A stretch of 64,000 bases of DNA, taken from positions 930,001 through 994,000 of the forward strand of contig OZ218953.1 of assembly GCA_965112735.1 (NCBI GenBank), read 5' to 3'. The position numbers were made by a program, and so were the translations under genes. The notes beneath the pieces are model-generated. The model was not told where the DNA came from. It searched no databases and saw only the letters and a program-made list of their open reading frames with translations. Of this stretch, positions 1 to 9,907 are shown piece after piece. Source of the DNA: Phaeosaccion multiseriatum. Lineage: Eukaryota > Ochrophyta, other classes. Every line of letters begins with the position of its first letter. The first letter of the stretch is position 1.

Positions 1-223
1 GGGTGTGAAGGGGTGGGGCCTCTCTCCTTCTTTCTCTCTTTTGAGAGAGGCTACAAGAGTCAGAGAAGGGCACAGAGGGAAGAAGAACTGTCAGTTCCAG
101 CCATTGGGATGGGGTGGGACAGAGTTGAGGGGAGGGGAGGGCAGGGGAGATTTTGTTGACTTTGAGGAATCAACCTAAGCATTACATCAACAGGAATGGG
201 AGGGAGTTGGCCAACTACTTGGG

Positions 224-490
224 GAATCAGGTATATGGGCCAGGCATATGGGTCGGGCTTGTGGACCAGGCACATGGGTCGGGCTTGTGGGCCAGGCACA
301 TGGATCAGGCTTGTGGGTCAGGCATATGGGTCGGGCTTGTGGGCCAGGCATATGGGTCGGGCTTGTTGAGCAGGCATATGGGTCTGGCTTGTTGAGCAGT
401 CATATGGGTCGGGCTTGTGGGCCAGGCATATGGGTCAGGCTTATTGGCGAGGCATGTGGATCAGGCTTGTTGGCCAGGCATATGGGTCAG
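224..490. repeat. 26-27 bp minisatellite downstream of the RCCR-like gene
   Basis: About ten imperfect copies of a unit built on CAGGCATATGGGTCGGGCTT lie in tandem. The short open frames across it are low-complexity products of the repeat. Between this array and the stop codon of the RCCR-like gene (490-898) I see only a two-copy 31-bp repeat around 690-750 that contains AAGGTATATATC, and no gene. Confidence 0.8.
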
Positions 491-898
491 GTGTAACACT
501 CGGTGTGACCCTCTGGCACTCTGTTTGGTGTCTTGTTGGTGCGTGCCTTCCTCATATATCTTAGGAGGAGCCTCCAATAGAGGAGGAGGAGTCGAAACTG
601 TGCAAACTTCCCCATTTCCCAGCGAAATAAATAAAGTACCGTGAAAATAACGATTGATCGATCCAGAGAAGAGAGTCCTCTTAACTTGCCGTACAAGGTA
701 TATATCCTCTTTACTTGCCGGACAAGGTATATATCTTCTTTACTCTATGCTCTATCCTTCGTCCTATACCCACTCAGTTCCTCAATTCATCTACTCCGAA
801 GTAACTGTTCATCAGCCAACTCCGCTGGCCCGTCCCATCTATAGGACCACTGGCTGGTCAGTTAGCTCAACTGGCAACCCGTCCTTCCTCTGGTCAGC

Positions 899-1513
899 TC
901 AACTGGCCTGTCCGGTGTAAGGCTGGTCACTGGGGCCTGAAGCCGCCATTGCAAGCTCAACACCGTTTGCTCCGAAGGCGGGCAGCTTGCTCAGGGCAGC
1001 CCAGCTCAGTCGACGGAGGTACTGAGGGAAGGGAAGGAGGACGGGAAGAGGGGAGGGGAGAGAGAGAGCGAGGAGAAGAGGGTGTGGTGTGAGTGGACTG
1101 GTTAGTTGCATGTATGTGTGTGTATGCGTGCCTCCCTATATGCCTCTCAAGTCCCCTCCTCCCCATCCACTGCCATCCCCCCCCTGCGCCTCCACAATCT
1201 CTTCCTGCCCATCCCCCATACGCCTCTAAATCTCCACCTCTCCCGATACCTTGTCTCTGGAAAGCATCGTTCCGCGTCGAACTCGTTGGATTTCCGCGGC
1301 TTCGTCCATCCAGCCTGAGTGAGGGTATAGGTGGTTGGGGGGGGGGAGGGAGGGAGGTAGGTTGTGCGAGAGGGAGAGAGAGAGAGAAAGGAGAGGGGTT
1401 TCCAAGTTGAGAGTGATACGAAGAGAGAATGGTCTGTAGAGAGTGGTCTGTGTGGCATCCGCATGTAGTGTCCTGTGAGGAGAGCGCGAAGGAGCCCAAC
1501 AAAGAGACCAAGA

Positions 1514-1560
<47 letters not shown>

Positions 1561-1916
1561 TACACACATACATACCACACATACAAACACGCACACGCAC
1601 ACACATACACACATGCATACACATACATACACATCTACTCACTCACCTAGCCACGCAGTGAGCACCTGGTCACACGCCTTCTCAAGCAGCGCGGCCCCTG
1701 CCTCGGACCCGTCCGTTCGCACAGACATCTTGGCAGGGCTTGCCAGGAGGCGGCCCTCGAAGGTGGGCTCGACGGGCAGAGGGGTCGTGCTGGGGTTGTT
1801 GACCACTTCCTCGCGGAGAGCGGAGATGCCCGGCTTGGTGTAGTACTGCTCGCGATACACCTCGTCGTAAGGCAGGTCCACTTTGCTGATGAGGTCAATC
1901 TCCGCCTCCAGGCCTA

Positions 1917-1991
<75 letters not shown>

Positions 1992-2337
1992 TAGCGAGAG
2001 TGGATGGATAGAGCGGTCGGTTGATAAGGTGGTCGACAGGGGGGTACGGAAGGAGAGTAGGGGGGTAGGAGGGTAGGAGGTTGGTGGTACGGTATGGGTT
2101 CACAGGGGGTGGGGTCGGTCGATAGGTCGATAGATCGGTCCGTCGGTCGGTTGGTCGATCGTCCGCGTAGTCGAGATAACAGTTGATTGTCCATATGATT
2201 TTGATTGATTCGCGCGTGATGGATGGAAACAAAGGAGGGAGGGAGTGAGTGAGTGAGTGAGTGAGTGAGTGAGTGAGTTGGGCCATCAGAGATGAGAGAC
2301 GTCCGAGGAGGGGCGGGGAAGCGTGAGACTCGACAGG

Positions 2338-2372
<35 letters not shown>

Positions 2373-3391
2373 ACGCGCGCGCGTGTGTGTGTGTGGGTGT
2401 GTGCGCGTGTGTTTCCTCAATGCTTCTAATCCATTGGTTCTCTCCACAGTCAGTCGCGTATTGCTTGCCGTGGCACACACACGCACCTCCGTCCCTCGCT
2501 GTGAAGGTCAGTGAGAGATGAGGCACATCGAACATCGGCCTGCAGGAGGGAACGGAGCGAAAGGTCAGTGTGAGGAGCGCCTAAGACCGCCTACTAGACC
2601 GGTAACAATCGACCGCAGCCACAGCTGATGCCATCGCTTTCTCTCTCCCCCCCCCCTCTCTCTCTCTCCTGCAGCGGCTCCCGAATCGTAGGCCCTAACT
2701 CGCTCGCTAGCTCCAGCACTACTCATTGCACGCGCTTTCGTACGCGTGCTACTCACATGGTCCACGCCTGCAAGGAAGCGCTCTCCAAGCCTACCCCATT
2801 GGTGGAGGACTTCAGAACCCAATCGCACTTGTCTCCAAGATAGCCCTCAATCCTCCCGCTGCAACCACCTAAGTAAGTACGGCAGCAGCAGCAGCAGTAG
2901 CAGCAGCAGCAGCCGCAGCAGCCGCAGTTGGTGATACAGCAGTAGCACAAGGCAGAGGAGGGCTCTGATTGAGCTGCAGTGTGGGAGGAGAGCTGCCTGC
3001 CGTGTGGAAGTAGGCAACAAGGGGTACCACATCACGCGTTTCCTCCTCCATTTTACAGCCACTAACCTTCGCTCCAGTTGTCGGCGTTCATCGCCTGCGG
3101 GTGATCGCTGGGTCGCAGCTCCATGGCCCCCGAGAGTCTCCCGAACGCTCCGTCGATGAGGCTAGCGGCTGTTGATAAAAGTAGGCAAGATGAGTGAGGA
3201 AGCTCGTTTGAGTAGTGGGGAGCAAGGTGAAGAGAAGTGGATGACAAAGACTTACGTGTGGCGGCCATTTTTAAGGCTTCAGCGCTCCTCCTACTGACGC
3301 TGCGGCTGCTCTGCACCCTGAGCACTCCACCGGGAGAGAGAAAGCCATGGCAGACCACTGGGAGGCACAACACAAGCGCTACTGTCCTCAT
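899..3391 (-). CDS. Red chlorophyll catabolite reductase-like protein, plastid-targeted (7 exons)
   Basis: Exons on the minus strand: 3391-3256, 3168-3067, 2868-2757, 2539-2487, 1913-1647, 1314-1250, 1021-899. They total 858 nt (285 aa), and every junction is GT-AG and in frame. The N terminus is a hydrophobic signal peptide (MRTVALVLCLPVVCHG) followed directly by Phe and an S/R-rich stretch, which matches the bipartite plastid presequence of secondary red algal plastids. The body resembles red chlorophyll catabolite reductase: a VPHLSLTF strand, a ValAspLeu-Pro segment, SPAKMSVRTD, and a helix ending TAWLGW followed by a SRDK stretch. That family reduces red chlorophyll catabolite with ferredoxin in the plastid. 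The length is close to plant RCCR without its transit peptide. The assignment rests on remembered family patterns; another ferredoxin-dependent bilin reductase relative is possible. Introns carry (CA)n and (GA)n tracts. It is divergent from the FNIP gene. Confidence 0.6.
1516..1987. repeat. (CA)n, and (GA)n microsatellites flanking exon 5 of the RCCR-like gene
   Basis: A CA-rich tract (about 1516-1635) lies in the intron after exon 5. A pure (AG)n tract (about 1920-1987) abuts the acceptor of exon 5, so on the transcribed strand it is a long CT polypyrimidine tract ending TTAG. Length changes in the latter would directly alter the distance from branch site to acceptor. Confidence 0.85.
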
Positions 3392-3873
3392 GCTCTCTTG
3401 TGCTTTGCAACCACGTTTACATACAATATGATTATGATGGGGGAGTAAGTCAATTAACCCCATTGGCGACCATCTCTCTTTTTTAAAAAATCTCGCTACG
3501 ACGATAAAACACCAAAGTGAAGATCTTAGGGGGAGCTGAGGCCTACACAGTGTACTCGGGTTTGGATAGCTCAAAGTGCGCTTGAAGAAGCGGCGGGGAG
3601 AAAGTGGGCAGCTGAAATTTGAAGGCCCTTCCGCCCATTGACGAGCGGGGGGGGGGGGGAAAGTGTACAGGCTTTAGAGCACGAGAGGTGAAGGGCTTCG
3701 GAGATCTTACGGAGAACATACGTGACGTGAGGGTGGGCATCTGAAAGTGCGATTGTTGGAGCTGTTGGGGGGGAGTGGGCAGGTGAAAAGTGAGGGTCCA
3801 TCCACCCGTGGAAGACGGGACTGTGCAAAATTTTCTTTTCTTTTCTTTCATCGAGACTCATCCTTGGAGAAGC
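3392..3873. promoter_or_regulatory. Head-to-head spacer, RCCR-like (-) / FNIP protein (+)
   Basis: The 482 bp between two divergent start codons must hold both promoters. I see a T6A6-like stretch near 3480 and a poly-G run near 3648, but no clear TATA box. An open frame runs from 3790 into the FNIP gene but opens with GTG, so the first ATG (3874) is taken as the start. Confidence 0.5.
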
Positions 3874-6309
3874 ATGAGTGATACGTGCGGCGCGCGGGCC
3901 TTGAGTACTGTGGCCAGCCTTTTCCCGACACACAAGGCCCTGTGGGGAGTGTGCAAGGAGGTGGACAAGCTCACGTGCCGCACTCTGGTCCTCAGGGCCA
4001 ACATGCCTCGTGCTTTCAAGAGGCGCATGCTTAGCATGCTGGAGGAGCAGCAGCAGAAAGACGAGGAGAAGCACCATACTGCATCTTCGTCTTCTTGGTC
4101 GGGGACTAGGCCTGTTGCTGCTGCAGATCAGGATGCGCTCGAAAGGGGGGGGAAGCGGGCAAAGGGAAGAGCACAGCGCCAGCTGCCCGAGAGCTCACAG
4201 CGCAATGAGACTGGGCCGGGAAATGAGAGGCGCTCATTTTGCGTGACCGCCGTGCGTCTCGGCGCCCAGAGTGGACGCGGTTCTGCCCCTGAAGAGGCCC
4301 TCGTTGTCAAAGTGTTGTCCATGTTGCCACGGTCGGTGAAGGGTGTGCTCTTCTCTGACGCTTTCAATCAGTCTGACGTGTTGTTGCCGAGCTCGCTGGA
4401 GGAGGTGACATTCGGGAGGGACTTTAACAGACCCATCGCTTTCCCTGCCTCGCTGAGGAAGCTTACTTTCCACAAGCTTTCGGCGTTCAATCAGCCTGAT
4501 GTGTTGTTGCCGAGCTCGCTGGAGGAGGTGGCATTCGGGAAGTACTTTGACAGACCTATCGCTTTCCCTCCCTCGCTGAGGAAGCTTACTTTCTGCAGGA
4601 GTTCGGTGTTCAATCAGCCTGATGTGGTCCTGCCGAGCTCGCTGGAGGAGGTGACGTTCGGGAGGTACTTTAACAGACCCATCGCTTTCCCTCCCTCGCT
4701 GAGGAAGCTTACTTTCTCCAGTATCTCTAAGTTCGATCAGCCTGATGTGATCCTGCCGAGCTCGCTGGAGGAGGTGAGATTCGGGAGGTACTTTAACAGA
4801 CCCATAGTTTTCCCTCCCTCGCTGAGGAAGCTTACTTTCTGCAGGAGTTCGGTGTTCAATCAGCCTGATGTGGTCCTGCCGAGCTCGCTGGAGGAGGTGA
4901 GATTCGGGAGGCACTTTAACAGACCCATCGCTTTCCCTCCCTCGCTGAGGAAGCTTGCTTTTGCTGAGGACTCGCTGTTCAATCAGCCTGATGTGATCCT
5001 GCCGAGCTCACTGGAGGAGGTGACGTTCGGGAAGTACTTTAACAGACCCATCGCTTTCCCTCCCTCGCTGAGGAAGCTTACTTTTGCTGAGGACTCGCTG
5101 TTCAATCAGCCTGATGTGATCCTGCCGAGCTCACTGGAGGAGGTGACATTCGGGAAGTACTTTAACAGACCCATCGCTTTCCCTCCCTCGCTGAGGAAGC
5201 TTACTTTTGCTGAGTACTCGCTGTTCAATCAGCCTGATGTGATCCTGCCGAGCTCGCTGGAGGAGGTGACGTTCGGGAGGTACTTTAACAGACCCATAGT
5301 TTTCCCTCCCTCGCTGAGGAAGCTTACTTTTGCTGAGGACTCGCTGTTCAATCAGCCTGATGTGATCCTGCCGAGCTCACTGGAGGAGGTGACGTTCGGG
5401 AGGGACTTTAACAGACCCATCGCTTTCCCTCCCTCGCTGAGGAAGCTTACTTTTGCTGAGGACTCGCTGTTCAATCAGCCTGATGTGATCCTGCCGAGCT
5501 CACTGGAGGAGGTGACATTCGGGAAGTACTTTAACAGACCCATCGCTTTCCCTCCCTCGCTGAGGAAGCTTACTTTTGCTGAGTACTCGCTGTTCAATCA
5601 GCCTGATGTGATCCTGCCGAGCTCACTGGAGGAGGTGACGTTCGGGAGGGACTTTAACAGACCCATCGCTTTCCCTCCCTCGCTGAGGAAGCTTACTTTT
5701 GCTGAGGACTCGCTGTTCAATCAGCCTGATGTGATCCTGCCGAGCTCGATGAAGGAGGTGACATTCGGGAAGTACTTTAACAGACCCATCGCTTTCCCTC
5801 CCTCGCTGAGGAAGCTTACTTTTGCTGAGAACTCGCTGTTCAATCAGCCTGATGTGATCCTGCCGAGCTCGCTGAAGGAGATGACATTCAGGAGGCACTT
5901 TAACAGACCCATAGTTTTCCCTCCCTCGCTGAGGAAGCTTACTTTTGCTGAGGACTCGCTGTTCAATCAGCCTGATGTGATCCTGCCGAGCTCGCTGGAG
6001 GAGGTGACATTCGGGAGGGACTTTAACAGACCCATCGCTTTCCCTCCCTCGCTGAGGAAGCTTACTTTCGGCTGGAAAGCGCAGTTCAGTCAGCAGTTGA
6101 TTCTTCCTTGTGGTGTGGAGGAGGTGGTGATGGGTGGCGGCTTTAATCATCCCTTGCAGCTCCCTGCGTCTCTGCGGAGGCTGACGCTGAGAGAGAGGTA
6201 CACCTGTCCATTGACGGACCTGCCTGCTGGCCTCCAGTACCTCCTGGTTGGGAGGCAGTGCCCGCTGCCCGCAGATCTGCCGGATGGGCTCCGCGTGGAG
6301 TACTTCTAA
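3874..6309 (+). CDS. FNIP/LRR-like repeat protein, intronless
   Basis: A single 811-aa open frame from the first ATG. Residues 1-60 are a unique helical region that could be a degenerate F-box-like segment (unproven), followed by a basic, Gln/Glu-rich linker. From about residue 163 the protein is 14 tandem units of 41 aa. Each unit has two strands of the form LPSSLEEVTFG-FNRPI and FPPSLRKLTF-FNQPDV. The recurring Phe-Asn-x-Pro plus P-x-SL-x-x-L pattern is that of FNIP repeats, known from amoebae and stramenopiles as beta-solenoid binding surfaces. Two degenerate capping units follow (PASLRRLTL, LPAGLQYLLV) and the protein ends VEYF. Units 6-14 are almost identical at DNA level, pointing to recent expansion or gene conversion. 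No enzymatic motif is present; a protein-binding role is inferred only from the fold. The long antisense frames across it are shadows of the repeat. Confidence 0.8.
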   Translation: MSDTCGARALSTVASLFPTHKALWGVCKEVDKLTCRTLVLRANMPRAFKRRMLSMLEEQQQKDEEKHHTASSSSWSGTRPVAAADQDALERGGKRAKGRAQRQLPESSQRNETGPGNERRSFCVTAVRLGAQSGRGSAPEEALVVKVLSMLPRSVKGVLFSDAFNQSDVLLPSSLEEVTFGRDFNRPIAFPASLRKLTFHKLSAFNQPDVLLPSSLEEVAFGKYFDRPIAFPPSLRKLTFCRSSVFNQPDVVLPSSLEEVTFGRYFNRPIAFPPSLRKLTFSSISKFDQPDVILPSSLEEVRFGRYFNRPIVFPPSLRKLTFCRSSVFNQPDVVLPSSLEEVRFGRHFNRPIAFPPSLRKLAFAEDSLFNQPDVILPSSLEEVTFGKYFNRPIAFPPSLRKLTFAEDSLFNQPDVILPSSLEEVTFGKYFNRPIAFPPSLRKLTFAEYSLFNQPDVILPSSLEEVTFGRYFNRPIVFPPSLRKLTFAEDSLFNQPDVILPSSLEEVTFGRDFNRPIAFPPSLRKLTFAEDSLFNQPDVILPSSLEEVTFGKYFNRPIAFPPSLRKLTFAEYSLFNQPDVILPSSLEEVTFGRDFNRPIAFPPSLRKLTFAEDSLFNQPDVILPSSMKEVTFGKYFNRPIAFPPSLRKLTFAENSLFNQPDVILPSSLKEMTFRRHFNRPIVFPPSLRKLTFAEDSLFNQPDVILPSSLEEVTFGRDFNRPIAFPPSLRKLTFGWKAQFSQQLILPCGVEEVVMGGGFNHPLQLPASLRRLTLRERYTCPLTDLPAGLQYLLVGRQCPLPADLPDGLRVEYF
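4360..6081 (+). repeat. 14 x 123-bp coding tandem repeat
   Basis: The unit is exactly 123 bp and in frame, recognisable by CTGCCGAGCTC and CTGAGGAAGCTT. Variation is concentrated at a few codons: G(K/R)(Y/D/H)F, (I/V)AF versus IVF, and the three residues before SLFNQ. The remainder is nearly invariant. Confidence 0.95.
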
Positions 6310-6918
6310 ATCACCTAAGAAACTGAAAATGTGATTGTGAGAGTGTGCGTGTGTGTGAGTGTGCCCGTATCTCTGTGTCTCCGGGGCCCTTGAGGGGGCG
6401 GTTACTCCCCCTCTTGGGCGGGGAGGGGGAGTGCAGGACCGGCTCCGCGGTTGAGCCGACCCAGGAAGGCGCGCTCTCGCTCCGAGAGCCACATCTGGTG
6501 GCTGCAGCTGACGAGACGGCGAAGTCTGGTCATTATGATAGGGAATGTGCAGGAGCATACGACAATTGTGAAATGTATGTGCAACATCTACCCTTTTATG
6601 CCTCTCTCTCGATTATCCTCTCTCTTGGGAGAAGGTCACCAGTTTCTTCCTGTATGAATGGACTTACTAAGGCAGATCATATTTCCCCGGCATCATCATT
6701 TCTGTTAAATGCGTAGCGCAAAGTCCAAAGACGAGCATCGTATGTCTGGCCAATACCGCAGGTCGGGCAGTAGATCAACTGGCAGTGACATCCTTTGGAT
6801 CTCTTGCTCTCCTAGCAATGAGGCAGAGAAGCCCAGATGATACCAAAGGCCAATCCCGAGCTGTGACTCGCGCTTGACTCCTCCGGCCGCCGCAGTCGAC
6901 ACTCATCAATGGTAATTG
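6310..6918. other. Convergent 3' spacer between FNIP and PPR-SMR genes
   Basis: A 609-bp stretch between the stop codons of two convergent genes. Several short open frames overlap on both strands without a common signal. I see no supported gene, and it presumably holds both 3' UTRs. Confidence 0.5.
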
Positions 6919-9243
6919 TCAACCCCCACCGGTGACTCGCATCACCACTCTCCCCGGATTGTGTTCATCTTCCCATACTTCGACGCCCGGCCTCTCCAGC
7001 AGATAGGACAACACCGCGGGCTTGAGAACGCTGACGCCGTGCTCGCTGCCTCGGCCTCGACCCGTGACAACTTTGATCTCAGCCCCCACCTTCGCCTCTG
7101 AGAGCACGTGACGAAGCGCTGCCTTGCTCGTCCCCCTGGTGAAATCGTGCAAGTCCACCAACCTCCCAGGCTCCAGCCAGTGTGTGAAGACTCCTTGCGA
7201 CAGGGCCTTTGCGTACAGCTCATCAGCAGCCTCCTCATCACCACCCTCCTGCACAGCATCAATGATGGCGCTGTAGGTCCTTTCGCCAGGAGCGAGTCCT
7301 TCTCCAGTCATCTCCCTCAGTAAGCCCCATGCCTCCACGTGTTGGCTGGCCTTGGCGAAAGCATTAATGGTGGCGTTGTAGCTGACTTCATCCGGCTTGA
7401 TGCCCTCCGCCTTCATCTCCCTCAGTAAACCTAACGCCTCCACGTGTTGGTTGGCCTTGGCGCAAGCATCAATGGTGACGTTGTAACTGACTACATTCGG
7501 CTTGATGCCCTCCGCCTTCATCTCCCTCAACAACTCCATTGCCTCCACGTGGTGGCCGGTCTTGGCGTAAGCATCAATGGTGGCGCTGTAGCTGACTACA
7601 TCCCGCTTGATGCCCTCTGCCTTCATCTCCCTCAGTAAACCTAACGCCTCCACGTGTTGGCTGGCCTTGGCGCAAGCATCAATGGTGACGTTGTAGCTGA
7701 CTACATTCGGCTTGATGCCCTCCTCCTTCATCTCCCTCAACAACTCCATTGCCTCCACGTGGTGGCCGGTCTTGGCGTAAGCATCAATGGTGGCGTTGTA
7801 GCTGACTACATTCGGCTTGATGCCCTCTGCCTTCATCTCCCTCAGTAAACCTAACGCCTCCACGTGTTGGCTGGCCTTGGCGCAAGCATCAATGGTGACG
7901 TTGTAGCTGACTGCATCCGGCTGGATGCCCTCCGCCTTCATCTCCCCCAGTAAGCCCAATGCCTCCACGTGTTGGCTGGCCTTGGCGCAAGCATCAATGG
8001 TGACGTTGTAGCTGACTACATTCGGCTTGATGCCCTCCGCCTTCATCTCCCTCAGTAAGCCCAATGCCTCCACGTGTTGGCCGGCCTTGGCACAAGCATC
8101 AATGGTGGTGTTGTAGCTGACTGCATCCGGCTTGATGCCCTCTGCCTTCATCTCCCTCAACAACTCCATTGCCTCCACATGTTGGCTGGCCCTGGCGCAT
8201 GCGTTAATGGTGGAGCTGTAGCTGATTTCATCCGGAGCGAGTCCTTCTGCCTTCATCTCCCTCAGTAAACCCATTGCCTCCACGTGTTGGGTGGCCCTGG
8301 CGCATGCGTTTATGGTGGCGTTGTAGCTGATTTCATTGGGAGTGAGTCCTTGTGCTTTCATCTCCCTCAGTAAGCCCACTGCCTCCACGTATTGATTGGC
8401 CTTGGCGCATGCATTAATGGTGGAGCTGTAGTTGATCACAGTTGGAGTGAGTCCTTCTGCCTTCATCTCCCTCAACAACTCCATTGCCTCCACATGTTGG
8501 CTGGCCCTGGCGCATGCGTTTATGGTGGAGGTGTAGCTGATTTCATCCGGAGCGAGTCCTTCTGCCTTCATCTCCCTCAATAAAAGTAACGCTTCCACGT
8601 GTTGGTTATTGGCCTTAGCGCATGCGTCAATGGTGGAGCTGTAGCTGATTACGTCTGGAGCGAGTCCTTCTGCCTTCATCTCCCTCAGTAAACGCATTGC
8701 CTCCAAGTGTTGGCTGGCCTTGGCGCATGCGCTAATAGTGGCATTGTATGTGATCACATTTGGCCTGGGTCCTTCCTCCTTCATCTCAGCCAGAAGTTTC
8801 AAAGCGCCCTTCCACCGCCCGCACTTCCCAATCGCGGAAATTGCAGCATTAAAACAGTACTGGTCGGGATTGAGGCCTTCTCGCCGTGCGCCCTCCAGAG
8901 TAGGCGCAACCCTCTTCCAATCCTTGCTCCTCCCCAGAGCTTGGATCTCCCTCATAAGCCGTATCTGTCTCGACTTGTCACTCCCCCCAGTAGAGTAGCA
9001 AGACCATTGCTGCGGCAGGTGCTGCTGGTGATGGAGAGTAGAGTCAGTGCCCCCTTCAGCACAACCCGTTCCTCCTGGTGCTGCGGGTCCTCTTCTATTC
9101 CTGCCAATGCAAGAGGAGTAGCACGCTCTGGTCACCCCCCTCAACGACATCGCCCTTATCATCAGCATTGTTGTCTCGCGGTCTCTCCCTCCCCCACTCG
9201 ACCTTGGCAGCCAGCTGTGAGTTTGGGCGGAGGACCAACACAT
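6919..9243 (-). CDS. PPR-SMR protein 1, intronless
   Basis: The frame opens with ATG at 9243 (774 aa). Met26 (9168) starts a basic, Ser/Arg-rich, acid-poor leader (MLMIRAMSLRGVTRAC) that looks like an organelle presequence, so the true start may be 9168. About 15 tandem 35-aa P-type pentatricopeptide repeats follow, each like VVSYNVTIDACAK plus HVEALGLLREMKAEGIKP, and then a degenerate one. The last ~85 residues form an SMR-like domain with VDLHDF and VVTGRGRGS. PPR-SMR proteins act in organelles on RNA processing and gene expression, and the SMR part may have nuclease activity. Repeats 8-14 are extremely similar, indicating recent internal duplication. One repeat carries an extra Asn (ANNQHVEA, near 8605) and is 36 aa. 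A paralogue lies at 38.9-41.7 kb. The MITE-like element at 9595 lies upstream. Confidence 0.9.
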   Translation of the reverse strand: MCWSSAQTHSWLPRSSGGGRDRETTMLMIRAMSLRGVTRACYSSCIGRNRRGPAAPGGTGCAEGGTDSTLHHQQHLPQQWSCYSTGGSDKSRQIRLMREIQALGRSKDWKRVAPTLEGARREGLNPDQYCFNAAISAIGKCGRWKGALKLLAEMKEEGPRPNVITYNATISACAKASQHLEAMRLLREMKAEGLAPDVISYSSTIDACAKANNQHVEALLLLREMKAEGLAPDEISYTSTINACARASQHVEAMELLREMKAEGLTPTVINYSSTINACAKANQYVEAVGLLREMKAQGLTPNEISYNATINACARATQHVEAMGLLREMKAEGLAPDEISYSSTINACARASQHVEAMELLREMKAEGIKPDAVSYNTTIDACAKAGQHVEALGLLREMKAEGIKPNVVSYNVTIDACAKASQHVEALGLLGEMKAEGIQPDAVSYNVTIDACAKASQHVEALGLLREMKAEGIKPNVVSYNATIDAYAKTGHHVEAMELLREMKEEGIKPNVVSYNVTIDACAKASQHVEALGLLREMKAEGIKRDVVSYSATIDAYAKTGHHVEAMELLREMKAEGIKPNVVSYNVTIDACAKANQHVEALGLLREMKAEGIKPDEVSYNATINAFAKASQHVEAWGLLREMTGEGLAPGERTYSAIIDAVQEGGDEEAADELYAKALSQGVFTHWLEPGRLVDLHDFTRGTSKAALRHVLSEAKVGAEIKVVTGRGRGSEHGVSVLKPAVLSYLLERPGVEVWEDEHNPGRVVMRVTGGG

Positions 9244-9594
9244 GCATCCACTTCGCTCCTCTCACTTTTCCATAGATGGCACTTTATCCACTTGCTTCAG
9301 AGGAGCAAGGACGGTCGAGGATTATAGTCAGAGGGGGCTGGAGCAAACTCAGAGGAAGAGGACCAGGAGGGAGAAGGAAGAAGGGGATGAGGCTGAGGGA
9401 GCACAATGAGCCACTTGTGATGTGGGACCAGCCACACACCTCAGACAACCAACAAGCACGGGGGATCGTATCCTATGTCGAGTGCGTGTAAAAGCTTTCC
9501 TTCATTTATATCCTCCTCCTGCGACTAACTGTTCATGAGGCGTACCTTCCCCAACTGACGGCAATCCGGCTTCGAACATGCCAAGCACCTTTGA

Positions 9595-9901
9595 TCGACC
9601 CCTGACACGCTATCGCTCACATTCTCGATAGCGCGCTATCGCGCCCCGGCGGGCCCGATAGCGCGCTATCGGCCGCCGGCCAATAGCGGATAGCGTGCCG
9701 GCTGGCGCCGGCCGATAGCGGATAGCGCGCCGGCTGGCGTCAGCTCTCCCCCCCCCCCCCGGTGCGGTAGCAGCTGACGCTGGCGATAGCGGATAGCGAG
9801 CCGGCTGCGCGCCGGCGATAGCGGATAGCGCGCCGGAGATAGCGGATAGCGTGCCGGCTGGCGCCGGCGATAGCGTTAGCGGATAGCGTGTCAGGGGTCG
9901 A
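9595..9901. mobile_element. MITE-like element A, 20-bp TIRs and 6-bp target duplication
   Basis: The left end reads TCGACCCCTGACACGCTATC (9595-9614). The reverse complement of the right end (9882-9901) is the same 20 bases. Both flanks carry CTTTGA (9589-9594 and 9902-9907), a perfect 6-bp target site duplication. The 307-bp interior is made of short repeats of GATAGCGGATAGCG and GCCGGC palindromes and has no coding capacity. This is the structure of a non-autonomous DNA transposon. It sits about 350 bp 5' of PPR-SMR 1. Confidence 0.9.
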
Positions 9902-9907
9902 CTTTGA

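Noticed and set aside
850-880. tRNA-like TAGCTCAACTGGC box
   Set aside because: It resembles a D-arm, but no T-arm consensus or cloverleaf can be drawn downstream.
957-1634. 225-aa minus-strand frame beginning with Cys-Val repeats
   Set aside because: It is a translation of the (CA)n tract and polypyrimidine intron sequence of the RCCR-like gene and overlaps two real exons in another frame.
4234-6558. Antisense frames (226 and 311 aa) with ESKLPQRGRE repeats
   Set aside because: They are exact shadows of the 123-bp FNIP repeat, lack a start context and resemble no family.
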